Source of the DNA: Pantoea alhagi
GTDB lineage: Bacteria > Pseudomonadota > Gammaproteobacteria > Enterobacterales > Enterobacteriaceae
DNA length: 64,000 nucleotides
NCBI RefSeq assembly: GCF_002101395.1
Contig: NZ_CP019706.1
Span: 3,224,001 to 3,288,000, forward strand
Reading direction: 5' to 3'
The stretch's first letter is position 1, and each line of letters opens with the position of its first letter. The notes under the pieces were generated by a model. That model saw only the letters and a program-made list of their open reading frames with translations. It searched no databases and was not told where the DNA came from. Both the position numbers and the translations under genes were made by a program. Shown piece after piece: positions 31,871 through 39,744 of the stretch.

Positions 31871-32209
31871 ATGGAACAGGCAAAACCACGCAAATCGGAC
31901 AGCGTATCTTTTATCGGTCGTCATCTGCTGGCAACCGCACATCAGGCACTAAGCAACACCCGTCAGACAGTGGTTGCAAAGCTGCTTAACGTAGCTGATT
32001 CAACCATCCTTCGCAGGACAGAAAAATACCCGGAGCTAATGGAAACTCTCGCCGCCAGCGGCGTAGAGGATTTTGTCATGCACGGAGAAAAGAAGATGCC
32101 AATGGAGCAGTACCGATGGCTGATGACAGTTGCGATGGAGTTCGCAAAGTTGCAGTTGGAAATAACCAAAGAAAAAGCCCCGAAGAACGGCGAATTCTTC
32201 GAGGCCTAG
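31871..32209 (+). CDS. cII: CII-like transcription activator
   Basis: The 112-residue protein has a CII-type HTH (RQTVVAKLLNVADSTILRRTEKYPELM) and follows cro and nutR as in lambda. It should activate pRE and so direct the lysis-lysogeny choice. A TTGC-N6-TTGC CII target lies at its own 5' end, as in lambda, which supports the name. Confidence 0.83.
   Translation: MEQAKPRKSDSVSFIGRHLLATAHQALSNTRQTVVAKLLNVADSTILRRTEKYPELMETLAASGVEDFVMHGEKKMPMEQYRWLMTVAMEFAKLQLEITKEKAPKNGEFFEA
31880..31893 (-). promoter_or_regulatory. pRE: CII-binding site of pRE
   Basis: Read leftward: TTGC-GTGGTT-TTGC. Lambda pRE has TTGC-GTTTGT-TTGC at the same place. Transcription would run antisense to cro into cI. Confidence 0.68.
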
Positions 32210-32242
32210 TATCGAAATATGTGCAATTTCAACGAGGTAATT

Positions 32243-32386
32243 ATGGCACGAAATCATGTAGTTGACCATAACGATGCAAAGAAAAACCTTGCCCGTGAAC
32301 GCTTCCTTAGTGGCTTTAGCGAGGCAGCTGCAAAGAAGTTTCGGCAGATGCTGGACGAACACAAAGCGAAGGAGAAGGGCAAATGA
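32243..32386 (+). CDS. Small basic protein, 47 residues
   Basis: Lys/Ala-rich helical peptide (ARERFLSGFSEAAAKKFRQMLDEHKAKEK). It has a GAGG site and overlaps the initiator gene by four bases. Position between cII and the replication gene; unknown function. Confidence 0.6.
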   Translation: MARNHVVDHNDAKKNLARERFLSGFSEAAAKKFRQMLDEHKAKEKGK

Positions 32387-33285
32387 GTAACGTCGTCAGG
32401 AAAATATCTGATCACAAGGACTATAAGCAGCAGGAAGCGAAACCTTCAGTAGATAAGGGGTTTGCCTTGTTCCACAGAAAAATTATGGACTGTGGATTCT
32501 ACAAGGACTCTCAAGCCGTTCACCTCTGGTTCCACCTGGTGATGAAGGCCACTCACAAGCCTATCGTTTCAAACACAGAGTTCGGCGATATCCAGCTTGG
32601 TAGAGGCCAGTGCATTACCGGTCGTCACAAGCTGGCTAGCGAAACCGGAATCTCACCTGATCGCATTCAGTACCTGCTGAGAAAGTTCGTCAGCATGGAG
32701 ATGATCAGCGCGGAATCTAATCGTAAATTCACCGTGATAACCATCCTCAAATACGATGAATATCAGGCTGATTTTTTACCAACAGATTACCAACAGATTA
32801 CCAACGCAAACCCGCATGGAATAAGGCGTGTAGCTGAGGTTGTCCCAACAGATTCCCAGCAAATTACCACATACAATGAATTAATAACTAATAACTCAAT
32901 ATCTAAAGATATTGAGTGTGCAACTGGCGCCGCAAAACAGGCTGAACCAAAGCAACGGATTTCCTGCGAAGAAGTCTGGCAATGCCTGAAAGAAGAACTT
33001 CCGGAAGCCAGAGGCTGGAGGGTGATGGACGATACGCGCCGCAACCTGATTAAACGGTTCTGGACAAAGGCCAACAAAATTGCCCGCCAGATGGACAACG
33101 GTCAGCCTCTCACCATGCAGGGCTTTCGGGAGTACCTGCAGTACATCAGCGCCAACTGCCGCTGGATGCTGGAAGACCGCCCTGATAACCGCACTGGCAA
33201 GACATGGCGCCGCATGAAGTTCGACAGCTTCCTGTCTGAGAAGCTTTATCTGGAAGTTCGGGAAGGAGACAAGGATGACCGCTGA
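32383..33285 (+). CDS. Phage replication initiator (O-like)
   Basis: The 300-residue protein has a winged-helix DNA-binding N-terminal part (about residues 25-125, with CITGRHKLASETGISPDRIQYLLRKF), a polar Gln/Thr-rich linker that is encoded by the iterons, and a C-terminal domain that should load the helicase. It takes the role of lambda O, binding the origin within its own gene, and overlaps the DnaB-type helicase gene. Confidence 0.83.
   Translation: MSNVVRKISDHKDYKQQEAKPSVDKGFALFHRKIMDCGFYKDSQAVHLWFHLVMKATHKPIVSNTEFGDIQLGRGQCITGRHKLASETGISPDRIQYLLRKFVSMEMISAESNRKFTVITILKYDEYQADFLPTDYQQITNANPHGIRRVAEVVPTDSQQITTYNELITNNSISKDIECATGAAKQAEPKQRISCEEVWQCLKEELPEARGWRVMDDTRRNLIKRFWTKANKIARQMDNGQPLTMQGFREYLQYISANCRWMLEDRPDNRTGKTWRRMKFDSFLSEKLYLEVREGDKDDR
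32778..32917. other. ori: Probable replication origin (iterons, A+T-rich stretch, palindrome)
   Basis: 11-bp repeats ACCAACAGATT occur in tandem (32778-32799), with a decayed third copy, then CCCAACAGATT and CCCAGCAAATT (32844-32865). An A+T-rich stretch follows and ends in a perfect inverted repeat ACTCAATATCT-AA-AGATATTGAGT (32894-32917). Iterons inside the initiator gene beside an A+T-rich region match lambda ori. Confidence 0.8.
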
Positions 33286-34675
33286 TTACAAAACCCCGCC
33301 ACACAACACCGACGCTGAGCAGGCCGTGCTGGGTGGCATCATGCTGGATGGTGGCGAAGAGCGTAGCCAGAAGGTGCTGGCGATGCTGAAGCCGGAAAGT
33401 TTTTACAACAAGGCTCACGGCGCCATCTTCGAAGCCGTGCGTGACCTCCTGAAGCGCAACCAGCCGGTAGACCTGCTGACCGTATCCGATGAGCTGGGCC
33501 GTCGTGGTCAGCTGGAGCAGACAGGCGGATTTGCCTACCTTGCTGAAATCAGCAAGGGCGTCCCATCAGTAGCGAATATCGTTCACTACGCGGCGGCAGT
33601 TCGTGACTGTGCAATGGAACGTTACGCCATCAGCAAACTGGCCGAAGCAACCGAGATGCTCTACACGCGCAGCACCATGAACGCGGTTGAGAAGCTGGAA
33701 GCCGTCAGCACCCTGACCAGCCAGATTAGCGACTATGCCAAGACGGGCAACCGCCGCGGCGCCAGAGCGCTGATTGATGTGATGGATGACTGGCTGCGAG
33801 AGGTTGAGGGTCGTTTTGATAACACTGGCGCGCACCGCGGGTTATCTACCGGCATCCCTTCTCTGGACGCCATGCTTGAGCCAAAAGGGCTGGTCAAAGG
33901 CTCGCTGTTCGTCATCGGCGCCCGGCCAAAGATGGGTAAAACCACGCTTTACAGCCAGATGGCAATTAACACAGCAATGCGTGAGAAGCTGCCGGCCGTT
34001 CTGTTCTCTCTGGAAATGCCCGATAAACAAATCTTCGAGCGCATGGTAGGTCAGGCTTCTGGCGTGAATACGGATATTTTCTACCGAGGCAGCGATAACG
34101 ATACTGACTTCGCACTGGCTAACGGCCACGCAATGGAGCTGGTCCAGTCCGGCAACCTGTTCATCGACGACACGCCCGGCATCACGCTGGCGCACATCGT
34201 TGCAGAGTCCCGCCGCATTAAGCGCGAGAAGGGAGCCGTCGGCATGGTGATGGTTGACTACCTGACGCTGATGACTGGCGAAAAGGCCGATCGCAATGAC
34301 CTGTCATTCGGCTTAATCACGAAAGGCCTGAAGAACCTCGCTAAAGAGCTTGGTTGCGTAGTGGTGCTTCTGACGCAGCTTAACCGCGACCTTGAGAAGC
34401 GTACCAACAAGCGACCTCTCCCAAGCGACTCACGCGACACCGGACAGATTGAGCAGGATTGCGACTACTGGCTGGGTATCTACCGTGAAGGCGCCTACGA
34501 CGAGAACTACCCGCAGCACGAAACAGAGCTGCTTCTGCGGCTTAACCGCCACGGCAAGACCGGCGTTGTGTACGCAGAGCAGAAGAACGGCGCCATCTAC
34601 GACGCTGACCAGCTGGCATATCAGGCTAAGGCCGCAGAGCGCGAAGCCAAGCCGCAGAAGAGAGGTGGATTTTGA
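33275..34675 (+). CDS. DnaB-type replicative helicase
   Basis: The 466-residue helicase has a DnaB N-terminal domain (HNTDAEQAVLGGIMLD at residues 8-23) and a RecA-like domain with Walker A GARPKMGKTT near residue 213 and Walker B MVMVDYLTLM near 325. Phage P22 likewise carries its own helicase (gene 12) rather than a loader like lambda P. It would unwind DNA at the origin in the gene before it. Confidence 0.95.
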   Translation: MTADYKTPPHNTDAEQAVLGGIMLDGGEERSQKVLAMLKPESFYNKAHGAIFEAVRDLLKRNQPVDLLTVSDELGRRGQLEQTGGFAYLAEISKGVPSVANIVHYAAAVRDCAMERYAISKLAEATEMLYTRSTMNAVEKLEAVSTLTSQISDYAKTGNRRGARALIDVMDDWLREVEGRFDNTGAHRGLSTGIPSLDAMLEPKGLVKGSLFVIGARPKMGKTTLYSQMAINTAMREKLPAVLFSLEMPDKQIFERMVGQASGVNTDIFYRGSDNDTDFALANGHAMELVQSGNLFIDDTPGITLAHIVAESRRIKREKGAVGMVMVDYLTLMTGEKADRNDLSFGLITKGLKNLAKELGCVVVLLTQLNRDLEKRTNKRPLPSDSRDTGQIEQDCDYWLGIYREGAYDENYPQHETELLLRLNRHGKTGVVYAEQKNGAIYDADQLAYQAKAAEREAKPQKRGGF

Positions 34676-35037
34676 TGGACTACAGCAAGAAGTCTGACTT
34701 TGAGATTAACTGGAGAGTATTTGTGGCATTACATGACGGCGCGCCTGATTTCAAAGAAGGAGAAAATGGCGCAATGGTTGTCACCTTCACAGCAAATGAC
34801 GTGCAGCTTGGTGAGCATGTTGAATTTGAAGTTGAGGCTGAATCATTCAACCCCTGCAACTCATGGGCTGATGCCGGTCCGATTATCCGAAAAAATTCTA
34901 TTTCGTTGATTTCAGACTGGAACGAAGAAGGGCTTTGGGGCGCGACATTTCGGCCGTGGATTTATTCAGAGCATGAAAACCCATTAAGGGCTGCAATGGA
35001 GTGCTACCTGATGATGCACGACAAAGAGGAAGAGTGA
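34675..35037 (+). CDS. Phage ABA-sandwich (DUF2591) protein
   Basis: The 120-residue protein begins MDYSKKSDFEIN, the usual start of DUF2591, and has FNPCNSWADAGPII and PLRAAMECYLM. Function unknown. It overlaps the helicase stop. Confidence 0.78.
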   Translation: MDYSKKSDFEINWRVFVALHDGAPDFKEGENGAMVVTFTANDVQLGEHVEFEVEAESFNPCNSWADAGPIIRKNSISLISDWNEEGLWGATFRPWIYSEHENPLRAAMECYLMMHDKEEE

Positions 35038-35210
35038 TGAAACCGCTAACAGCTGATAAAGCGCGATATTTCATTGAACGCATCAATGCTGTCGAGAAAG
35101 AGTTTGGTCTTAGCATCGACAGAGCTTACTTCAGGCAGGCCTTAGAGATAGCGCTGCCAGTGCTAGAGCAGCAAGAGAAGGCGTCCGGCAAACATCAGGA
35201 AGGAGAGTGA
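35037..35210 (+). CDS. Hypothetical protein, 57 residues
   Basis: Helical, charged. Starts in the stop of the preceding gene (TGATG). No family recognised. Confidence 0.6.
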   Translation: MKPLTADKARYFIERINAVEKEFGLSIDRAYFRQALEIALPVLEQQEKASGKHQEGE

Positions 35211-35211
35211 G

Positions 35212-35403
35212 ATGACGCCAAGCCAAAAACGTCTATTTGAAGCCTTAAAAAATAATCAGGGAACATACGTTATAGACGAAAACGGGTTTATCCATGTGAC
35301 TGGTAAAGCAATGCGTGAGGCCGTGGCTAATTTCCGATTCCCGGCTATGTTAGACCTGCAAAATTTTGCGTTAACTGCAGGAGGAAACTATGAACAACGA
35401 TGA
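35212..35403 (+). CDS. Hypothetical protein, 63 residues
   Basis: GGAG precedes the ATG. Contains IDENGFIHVTGKAMREAVANFRFP. Overlaps the next gene. No family recognised. Confidence 0.58.
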   Translation: MTPSQKRLFEALKNNQGTYVIDENGFIHVTGKAMREAVANFRFPAMLDLQNFALTAGGNYEQR

Positions 35404-35575
35404 GCTGGAACGGGCGGAATTCGAGGCTCTCATGAGGGCGCTTGGATTTAATGATTTTTTTATGGACTGGGGGAATTATCAAAATTTCACAGTTCAAACT
35501 TCGTGGAGAGTGTGGTGTGTAGCCCGCAGCAAACAGGAGCAGAGCGATGGAGACAAAGCGCTTCCTGCTTCGTGA
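35390..35575 (+). CDS. Hypothetical protein, 61 residues
   Basis: Acidic and aromatic-rich (FNDFFMDWGNYQNF...WRVWCVARSKQ), a pattern common to small phage proteins of the nin region. GGAGG precedes the start. Unknown function. Confidence 0.6.
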   Translation: MNNDELERAEFEALMRALGFNDFFMDWGNYQNFTVQTSWRVWCVARSKQEQSDGDKALPAS

Positions 35576-35981
35576 CAGCAGGATACGCCAGAACTGCATA
35601 GAAGCCATTCAGAACCTCCCCACCAATACCGATCGCCCCCTACAGATAATCATCCAGGAAGACACCCGCAGCCTTGCGCAAAATCGCATGCTTTGGGCCT
35701 GCCTGCGTGACGTATCGCAGCAGGTGGTGTGGTACGGGAAGAAACTCGACTCGGACAGCTGGAAGAACATTTTCAGCGCCAGCCTGAAGGGACAGGAGAC
35801 GGTGCCAGGGATAAATGGCGGCTTCGTAGTGCTGGGCCAGTCAACAAGCAAGATGCGCGTCAGTGAGATGCGTGACCTTATCGAATTAATCCACGCCTTC
35901 GGCACCGAGCATAACGTCAGGTTCAGTGATGAATCAGCGCGAGCTCGGGAGTGGGCCAACAGATTTGGGAGTGCGGCATGA
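35547..35981 (+). CDS. ninB: NinB / Orf recombination mediator
   Basis: The 144-residue protein matches lambda NinB (Orf): SLAQNRMLWACLRDVSQQVVWYGKKLD and the C-terminal FGTEHNVRFSDE. Orf binds SSB and single-stranded DNA and replaces RecFOR in phage recombination. First recognisable gene of the nin-like block. Confidence 0.94.
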   Translation: METKRFLLRDSRIRQNCIEAIQNLPTNTDRPLQIIIQEDTRSLAQNRMLWACLRDVSQQVVWYGKKLDSDSWKNIFSASLKGQETVPGINGGFVVLGQSTSKMRVSEMRDLIELIHAFGTEHNVRFSDESARAREWANRFGSAA

Positions 35982-36565
35982 AAAAATACACCCTGATTTA
36001 TGCAGATCCGCCATGGACATACCGGGATAAAGCCAATGACGGCGAACGAGGCGCAGGCCATAAATATCAAACAATGACCGTTGCGGAAATTTGTCGCCTT
36101 CCGGTCTGGGATTTAGCAGCCGAAAGCTGCCTGCTTGCAATGTGGTGGGTGCCAACTCAGCCGATGGAAGCGTTAAAGGTCATGGATGCATGGGGTTTTC
36201 GCCTGATGACCATGAAGGGCTTCACCTGGCACAAAACCAATAAGCGCAAAGGTAACAGTGCGATAGGTATGGGCCACATGACGCGAGCCAACACCGAAGA
36301 CTGCTTGTTCGCGGTTAAGGGTAAATTGCCGGATCGCATGGACGCATCAATTTGTCAGCATGTCACAGCCCCTCGCATGGAACACAGCGCCAAGCCGCCA
36401 GAATTCCGGGATCTAATGGTCAGGTTGCTGGGAGATGTACCGCGTTGTGAGTTATTCAGCCGTGACAGTGTTGCTGGCTGGGATATGTGGGGGAATCAGT
36501 GCAACAACGCATTCGACCTCCTGCCGGGTGTGGCGAGCGAGAAACACAACAGGAGCGGAACATGA
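35978..36565 (+). CDS. MT-A70 family DNA adenine N6-methyltransferase
   Basis: The catalytic motif DPPW is at residues 10-13 of the chosen start MKKYTLIY. The MT-A70 pattern continues with AMWWVPTQP, GFTWHKTN and the C-terminal HSAKPPEFRDLMVRLLGDVPRCELFSRD. It may methylate phage DNA against restriction. Overlaps ninB by four bases. Confidence 0.9.
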   Translation: MKKYTLIYADPPWTYRDKANDGERGAGHKYQTMTVAEICRLPVWDLAAESCLLAMWWVPTQPMEALKVMDAWGFRLMTMKGFTWHKTNKRKGNSAIGMGHMTRANTEDCLFAVKGKLPDRMDASICQHVTAPRMEHSAKPPEFRDLMVRLLGDVPRCELFSRDSVAGWDMWGNQCNNAFDLLPGVASEKHNRSGT

Positions 36566-36774
36566 ACAAACGAACACCGTTCAGCACTGACGACGCAGCA
36601 TACATCCGGCGGGTTGCCGGGAAAGTGCCGGTTGATGTTATTGCCCGACAGTTGCAGCGTCCTGTTAAAGGGGTTCAGAACTGGGCGTACCGGCGGCAGA
36701 TAAAACTACGCGTTCCTGATGCAGTCATGAGCCGCTACTGGCAGAGCGCAAACAATCGCGGGAGTGAAGCATGA
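36562..36774 (+). CDS. Small HTH protein, 70 residues
   Basis: DDAAYIRRVAGKVPVDVIARQLQRPVKGVQNWAYRRQIKLRVP resembles a homeodomain-like HTH. Both ends overlap neighbours by four bases. Target unknown. Confidence 0.65.
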   Translation: MNKRTPFSTDDAAYIRRVAGKVPVDVIARQLQRPVKGVQNWAYRRQIKLRVPDAVMSRYWQSANNRGSEA

Positions 36775-36935
36775 GCAGATACACACATCACACACCTGAG
36801 CAGTGCAATCGTGTTAAGAAACTTCGCCAGCAAGGGTTGAGCTTTCAGATAATCAGCGAGCGCATGGGTTTTTCGCCAAGCCAGCTGCGTTATATGGACA
36901 GCAGGGCCAGACTCATGGAGAGCCGCCAAAAATGA
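36771..36935 (+). CDS. Small HTH-like protein, 54 residues
   Basis: TPEQCNRVKKLRQQGLSFQIISERMGFSPSQLRYMDSR is a helix-turn-helix-like arrangement. Coupled to both neighbours by ATGA overlaps. Confidence 0.62.
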   Translation: MSRYTHHTPEQCNRVKKLRQQGLSFQIISERMGFSPSQLRYMDSRARLMESRQK

Positions 36936-37162
36936 CTGACAACGTTAACCATCCATCGCATTACACGACGGGCGGCATTGAGTGTATCGACGCCATGAAA
37001 GCCAGCATGACCAGCGAAGCGTTTCTCGGATACCTGAAAGGAAACATCCAGAAGTATCTGTGGCGCTACGAGAAGAAGCTGGCACCGGCTGAAGACCTCA
37101 AAAAGGCCCGCTGGTATCTCGATAAGCTGATAGCGGAGGTCGAGCCATGCGACAGCGAGTGA
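36932..37162 (+). CDS. DUF3310 protein
   Basis: The HPSHYTTGGIECIDAM start and KYLWRYEKKLAPAEDLKKARWYLDKLI are typical of DUF3310, related to the T7 gp1.7 nucleotide-kinase group. Length 76 is usual. Confidence 0.88.
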   Translation: MTDNVNHPSHYTTGGIECIDAMKASMTSEAFLGYLKGNIQKYLWRYEKKLAPAEDLKKARWYLDKLIAEVEPCDSE

Positions 37163-37317
37163 GTATCACGCAAAAAGCGATAGATAACCTCAAGTTCCGC
37201 GTCACCCACCGTAAGCCCCGCAAGAAACCAATCCCAACCGCCAGCCAGATAACCACGTTTGATTACGTAGGCGGCCTGCTGCGCGCGAAATGGGACAGGA
37301 TGAGGACGACGCGATGA
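37147..37317 (+). CDS. ninE: NinE-like protein
   Basis: The 56-residue basic protein shares with lambda NinE the pattern RKPRKKPIPTASQITTFDYVGGL. Function unknown. Confidence 0.75.
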   Translation: MRQRVSITQKAIDNLKFRVTHRKPRKKPIPTASQITTFDYVGGLLRAKWDRMRTTR

Positions 37318-37457
37318 GCGAACCAGTAGAGCGACTCTGTGCAGATTGTGGAATCCCGCTGTCACCAGACGAGACATTCGTCTGCTCTGACTGCTGTGCC
37401 TTCTACACGATATTCAGAGACCCGAACGGATATATGGCTGGAGACGATGATGAGTAA
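37314..37457 (+). CDS. ninF: NinF-like zinc-ribbon protein
   Basis: The 47-residue protein has CADCGIPL and CSDCC (two CxxC pairs) and an acidic tail, as in lambda NinF. Follows ninE, as in lambda. Confidence 0.72.
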   Translation: MSEPVERLCADCGIPLSPDETFVCSDCCAFYTIFRDPNGYMAGDDDE

Positions 37458-37743
37458 CTTGCGGAAAGAAGCTCGCGGAAGAGAGTGCCAGATACGGATT
37501 CCCGGTTATTGCAACCACAACCCTGAAACGTCATGTCTTGCACATCTTCGCCTGACTGGCACATGTGGAACCGGCATTAAGCCGCATGACCTGCTTGGAG
37601 CGATTGCCTGCAACTGCTGTCACGATATTGTCGATGGCCGTGTAAAGACCAGCTACAGCCGTGAAGAGCTTTCCCTGATGCATGCTGAGGGTGTTTTAAG
37701 GACGCAGGTAATCTGGCTGAAGGAGGGGCTTGTAAAAACATGA
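37450..37743 (+). CDS. DUF1364 nuclease-domain protein
   Basis: MSNLRKEARGRECQIRIPGYCN, LAHLRLTGTCGTGIKPHDLLGAIACNCCHD and a C-terminal HAEGVLRT fit DUF1364, a Cys/His-rich HNH-like family in nin regions. An ATG one codon earlier is an alternative start. Confidence 0.87.
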   Translation: MSNLRKEARGRECQIRIPGYCNHNPETSCLAHLRLTGTCGTGIKPHDLLGAIACNCCHDIVDGRVKTSYSREELSLMHAEGVLRTQVIWLKEGLVKT

Positions 37744-38102
37744 ACCAGTATCGGATATCGTTGCCCTGGCCGCCCGGGAATAACAACCTCTTCTCAGTAT
37801 TCCGAGGGCGAAAGATAAAAAGCAAAAAGGGAAGGGAATACACCGCAGCAGTAACCAAGCAAATCACCGAAGCAAATCAGCAATTCCAACTGGCCGGCAG
37901 GCTGAAAGTAAAAATCCTCGCATATCCACCTACACGCGCCCGACGTGACCTCGACAACCTCTTCAAAGCACCTCTCGACTCACTCACACATGCAGGCGTC
38001 ATTGCTGACGACAGCCTGATTGATGACGTGCGCATGGTGCGTTGTGAAGTGGTAAGGGGCGGCAGGCTGGAAGTGGTTATCACCGAACTGGAGGCTGTAT
38101 GA
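37740..38102 (+). CDS. rusA: RusA-type Holliday junction resolvase
   Basis: The 120-residue protein has the acidic RusA core RRDLDNLFKAPLDSLTHAGVIADDSLIDDV with catalytic aspartates. It resolves branched intermediates during phage recombination, likely with Sak4 and NinB. Confidence 0.94.
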   Translation: MNQYRISLPWPPGNNNLFSVFRGRKIKSKKGREYTAAVTKQITEANQQFQLAGRLKVKILAYPPTRARRDLDNLFKAPLDSLTHAGVIADDSLIDDVRMVRCEVVRGGRLEVVITELEAV

Positions 38103-38341
38103 CAAAAAAATACGTTAAGAAAATCCATTACCCATGCGAAACGGCAACGATCTTTCAGGGCGTCATTTTTGTTATTCGACCGCAGCATGCATCTGAGCTT
38201 CTTTCCGAGGCTGACAGGGCGACCGAGTTCTATCTGAACCACTTCCCATTCTGCACGCTTGAAGATGTGCGTGAAGGCATCCGCTACAGCTTCGGCGGCC
38301 TGTATCTGAGTGACGACCAGATCATCCGGGAGGCAGCATGA
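38099..38341 (+). CDS. Hypothetical protein, 80 residues
   Basis: Contains HYPCETATIFQGVIFVIRPQ and a C-terminal helix. Overlaps both neighbours. No family recognised. Confidence 0.6.
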   Translation: MTKKYVKKIHYPCETATIFQGVIFVIRPQHASELLSEADRATEFYLNHFPFCTLEDVREGIRYSFGGLYLSDDQIIREAA

Positions 38342-38544
38342 AACCCATGATTTTCGATCTCAATCTTCCGCAATGGGCATCACTTCTTGAGTGCCCATTC
38401 TGTGGTGGCAATGCGGAGCTTTTCTCTGATGGTGATGGCGTATACGCAGGGTGCGCGACAAGGCAATGCGTGATCAAACCCATTACCGACACATATGAAA
38501 CCAAGCGTGAAGCTATCAGGGCATGGAACAGGAGGCCAGCATGA
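38338..38544 (+). CDS. Lar-like restriction alleviation protein
   Basis: The 68-residue protein has LECPFCGGNAEL at the start and EAIRAWNRRP at the end, the marks of the Lar family. Lar of Rac prophage relieves type I restriction; the function here is inferred from similarity. Confidence 0.77.
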   Translation: MKPMIFDLNLPQWASLLECPFCGGNAELFSDGDGVYAGCATRQCVIKPITDTYETKREAIRAWNRRPA

Positions 38545-38675
38545 CCGAATACCTCAAAGAGAAGTGGCTGAAGCTTCGCATCATGAAAATGCGCGGCATG
38601 TATGAAATCAACTACCGCATATTGCGCAACACAGCGAAAATCATGGGGGCAAAGCATGTCAGTACGCGAGCTTAA
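38541..38675 (+). CDS. Small basic protein, 44 residues
   Basis: Lys/Arg/Met-rich helix (LKEKWLKLRIMKMRGMYEINYRILR) with GGAGG upstream. Overlaps Q. Unknown. Confidence 0.5.
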   Translation: MTEYLKEKWLKLRIMKMRGMYEINYRILRNTAKIMGAKHVSTRA

Positions 38676-39183
38676 CCTGACAAAAGACCAGCACGACTGG
38701 CTGAATGGCTGGCTTGAGCTGTGGGGCGCATGGGTTTATTCAGGCAGACTGGAAAAGCGCCAGAGCAGTGTCATAGCGCAGTATATGGCAACTGTTGAGC
38801 CCCAATCCTATCCATACAGGCCGATGTGTAACGATGATGACGGACTCTTGATTTCTCAGGTCGTGGATTCCGTCATGTGCATCGACAAAAAAGCCTTTGG
38901 CATCCTGCTAAGTTACTACGCTCATGGTTCCTCCAAGCGAGCCATTGCATCTTACTATCACAAGGTTGCAACTCCCCGCAAAATGTCAGGGCGCGGTGGA
39001 GAAAGTATTCGCCGGCCATCACTGGCAACATGCCGAAATGAGGTAGATGAGATACTCAATGCCAGTCTGTATTTAATCTATCAACCGCTGCGAAATGCAT
39101 TTAACGTTCGCGATAATGCATCTATCAATCGGAAATTCACTAAAAAGCCATTGACATCTTTTAGCCAATTAGCCACTATATAA
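38656..39183 (+). CDS. Q: Q antitermination protein
   Basis: The 175-residue protein belongs to the phage antitermination Q family (PF06530 type): LELWGAWVYSG, RPMCNDDDGLLISQVVDSV and YYAHGSSKRAIASYY. Q should act at the late promoter that overlaps its 3' end and allow readthrough of the two terminators just beyond, turning on lysis and structural genes. Confidence 0.87.
   Translation: MSVRELNLTKDQHDWLNGWLELWGAWVYSGRLEKRQSSVIAQYMATVEPQSYPYRPMCNDDDGLLISQVVDSVMCIDKKAFGILLSYYAHGSSKRAIASYYHKVATPRKMSGRGGESIRRPSLATCRNEVDEILNASLYLIYQPLRNAFNVRDNASINRKFTKKPLTSFSQLATI
39151..39182 (+). promoter_or_regulatory. Candidate late promoter pR'
   Basis: A perfect -35 TTGACA (39151-39156) lies in the last codons of Q; TATATA (39177-39182) follows after 20 bases, longer than normal. 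Placement directly before tandem terminators fits a Q-dependent promoter. Confidence 0.5.
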
Positions 39184-39189
39184 GGGTAG

Positions 39190-39230
39190 GCTGCCGTAAG
39201 TGTTCCTAGAGACGCTGCGGCAGCTTTTTT
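39190..39230 (+). terminator. tR' terminator 1
   Basis: GCTGCCG pairs with CGGCAGC over a 21-base loop, with six T following. The right arm also forms GCTGC-G-GCAGC. Confidence 0.8.
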
Positions 39231-39245
39231 ACATCCATTCAGAGA

Positions 39246-39270
39246 GGTCGCCATTGGCGGCCTTTTCTCG
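39246..39270 (+). terminator. tR' terminator 2
   Basis: GGTCGCC-ATT-GGCGGCC followed by TTTTCTCG and more T. Confidence 0.68.
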
Positions 39271-39381
39271 TTTTTGCGCACGACGAATCCCTTACCACAC
39301 ACCTCGTGATCCGTAGTCGTCGATGCGCATTTTCTTCCTTTCAACAACGACACACAGCCACCCCGAAGGCGGGAGGTGGAG

Positions 39382-39744
39382 ATGAAAAATATGCCAGAAA
39401 AAGACCCTGGGTTCTGGGCGAGTCTTATAGCCTGGCTCTATGCCCACAGAAACGAATCCGGTTATGCAGGCCTTGCTGGCGTAATGGCTCTCCTCCGTGC
39501 GACGTATATCGGTAAAGAGACATGGCCTCGCCGCTTTCTCGATGCGGCGATGTGTAGCTTCTTTGCATTCTTCCTTCAGCCAACGCTACAGGTGATTGGC
39601 TCTGTATTTAACTGGAACTTCAGTGAAGACACGACTCGCGTTGCTGCTGTTTTCCTTGGCTTCCTTGGTGTGGATTACATCTCGTCGAAAATCCGGCGCC
39701 AGATTGATAAACGATTTGGAGACAGTGATGTTAACAGCCAGTGA
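39382..39744 (+). CDS. Lambda S-type holin
   Basis: The protein has three hydrophobic segments and the lambda S-like core RRFLDAAMCSFFAFFLQP and AAVFLGFLGVDYISSKIRR. It should permit endolysin escape. Starts at codons 1 and 4 (MKNMPEK) mirror the dual start MKMPEK of lambda S, where the longer form is an antiholin. The GGAGG site suits the first ATG. A GTG two codons earlier also exists. Confidence 0.9.
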   Translation: MKNMPEKDPGFWASLIAWLYAHRNESGYAGLAGVMALLRATYIGKETWPRRFLDAAMCSFFAFFLQPTLQVIGSVFNWNFSEDTTRVAAVFLGFLGVDYISSKIRRQIDKRFGDSDVNSQ

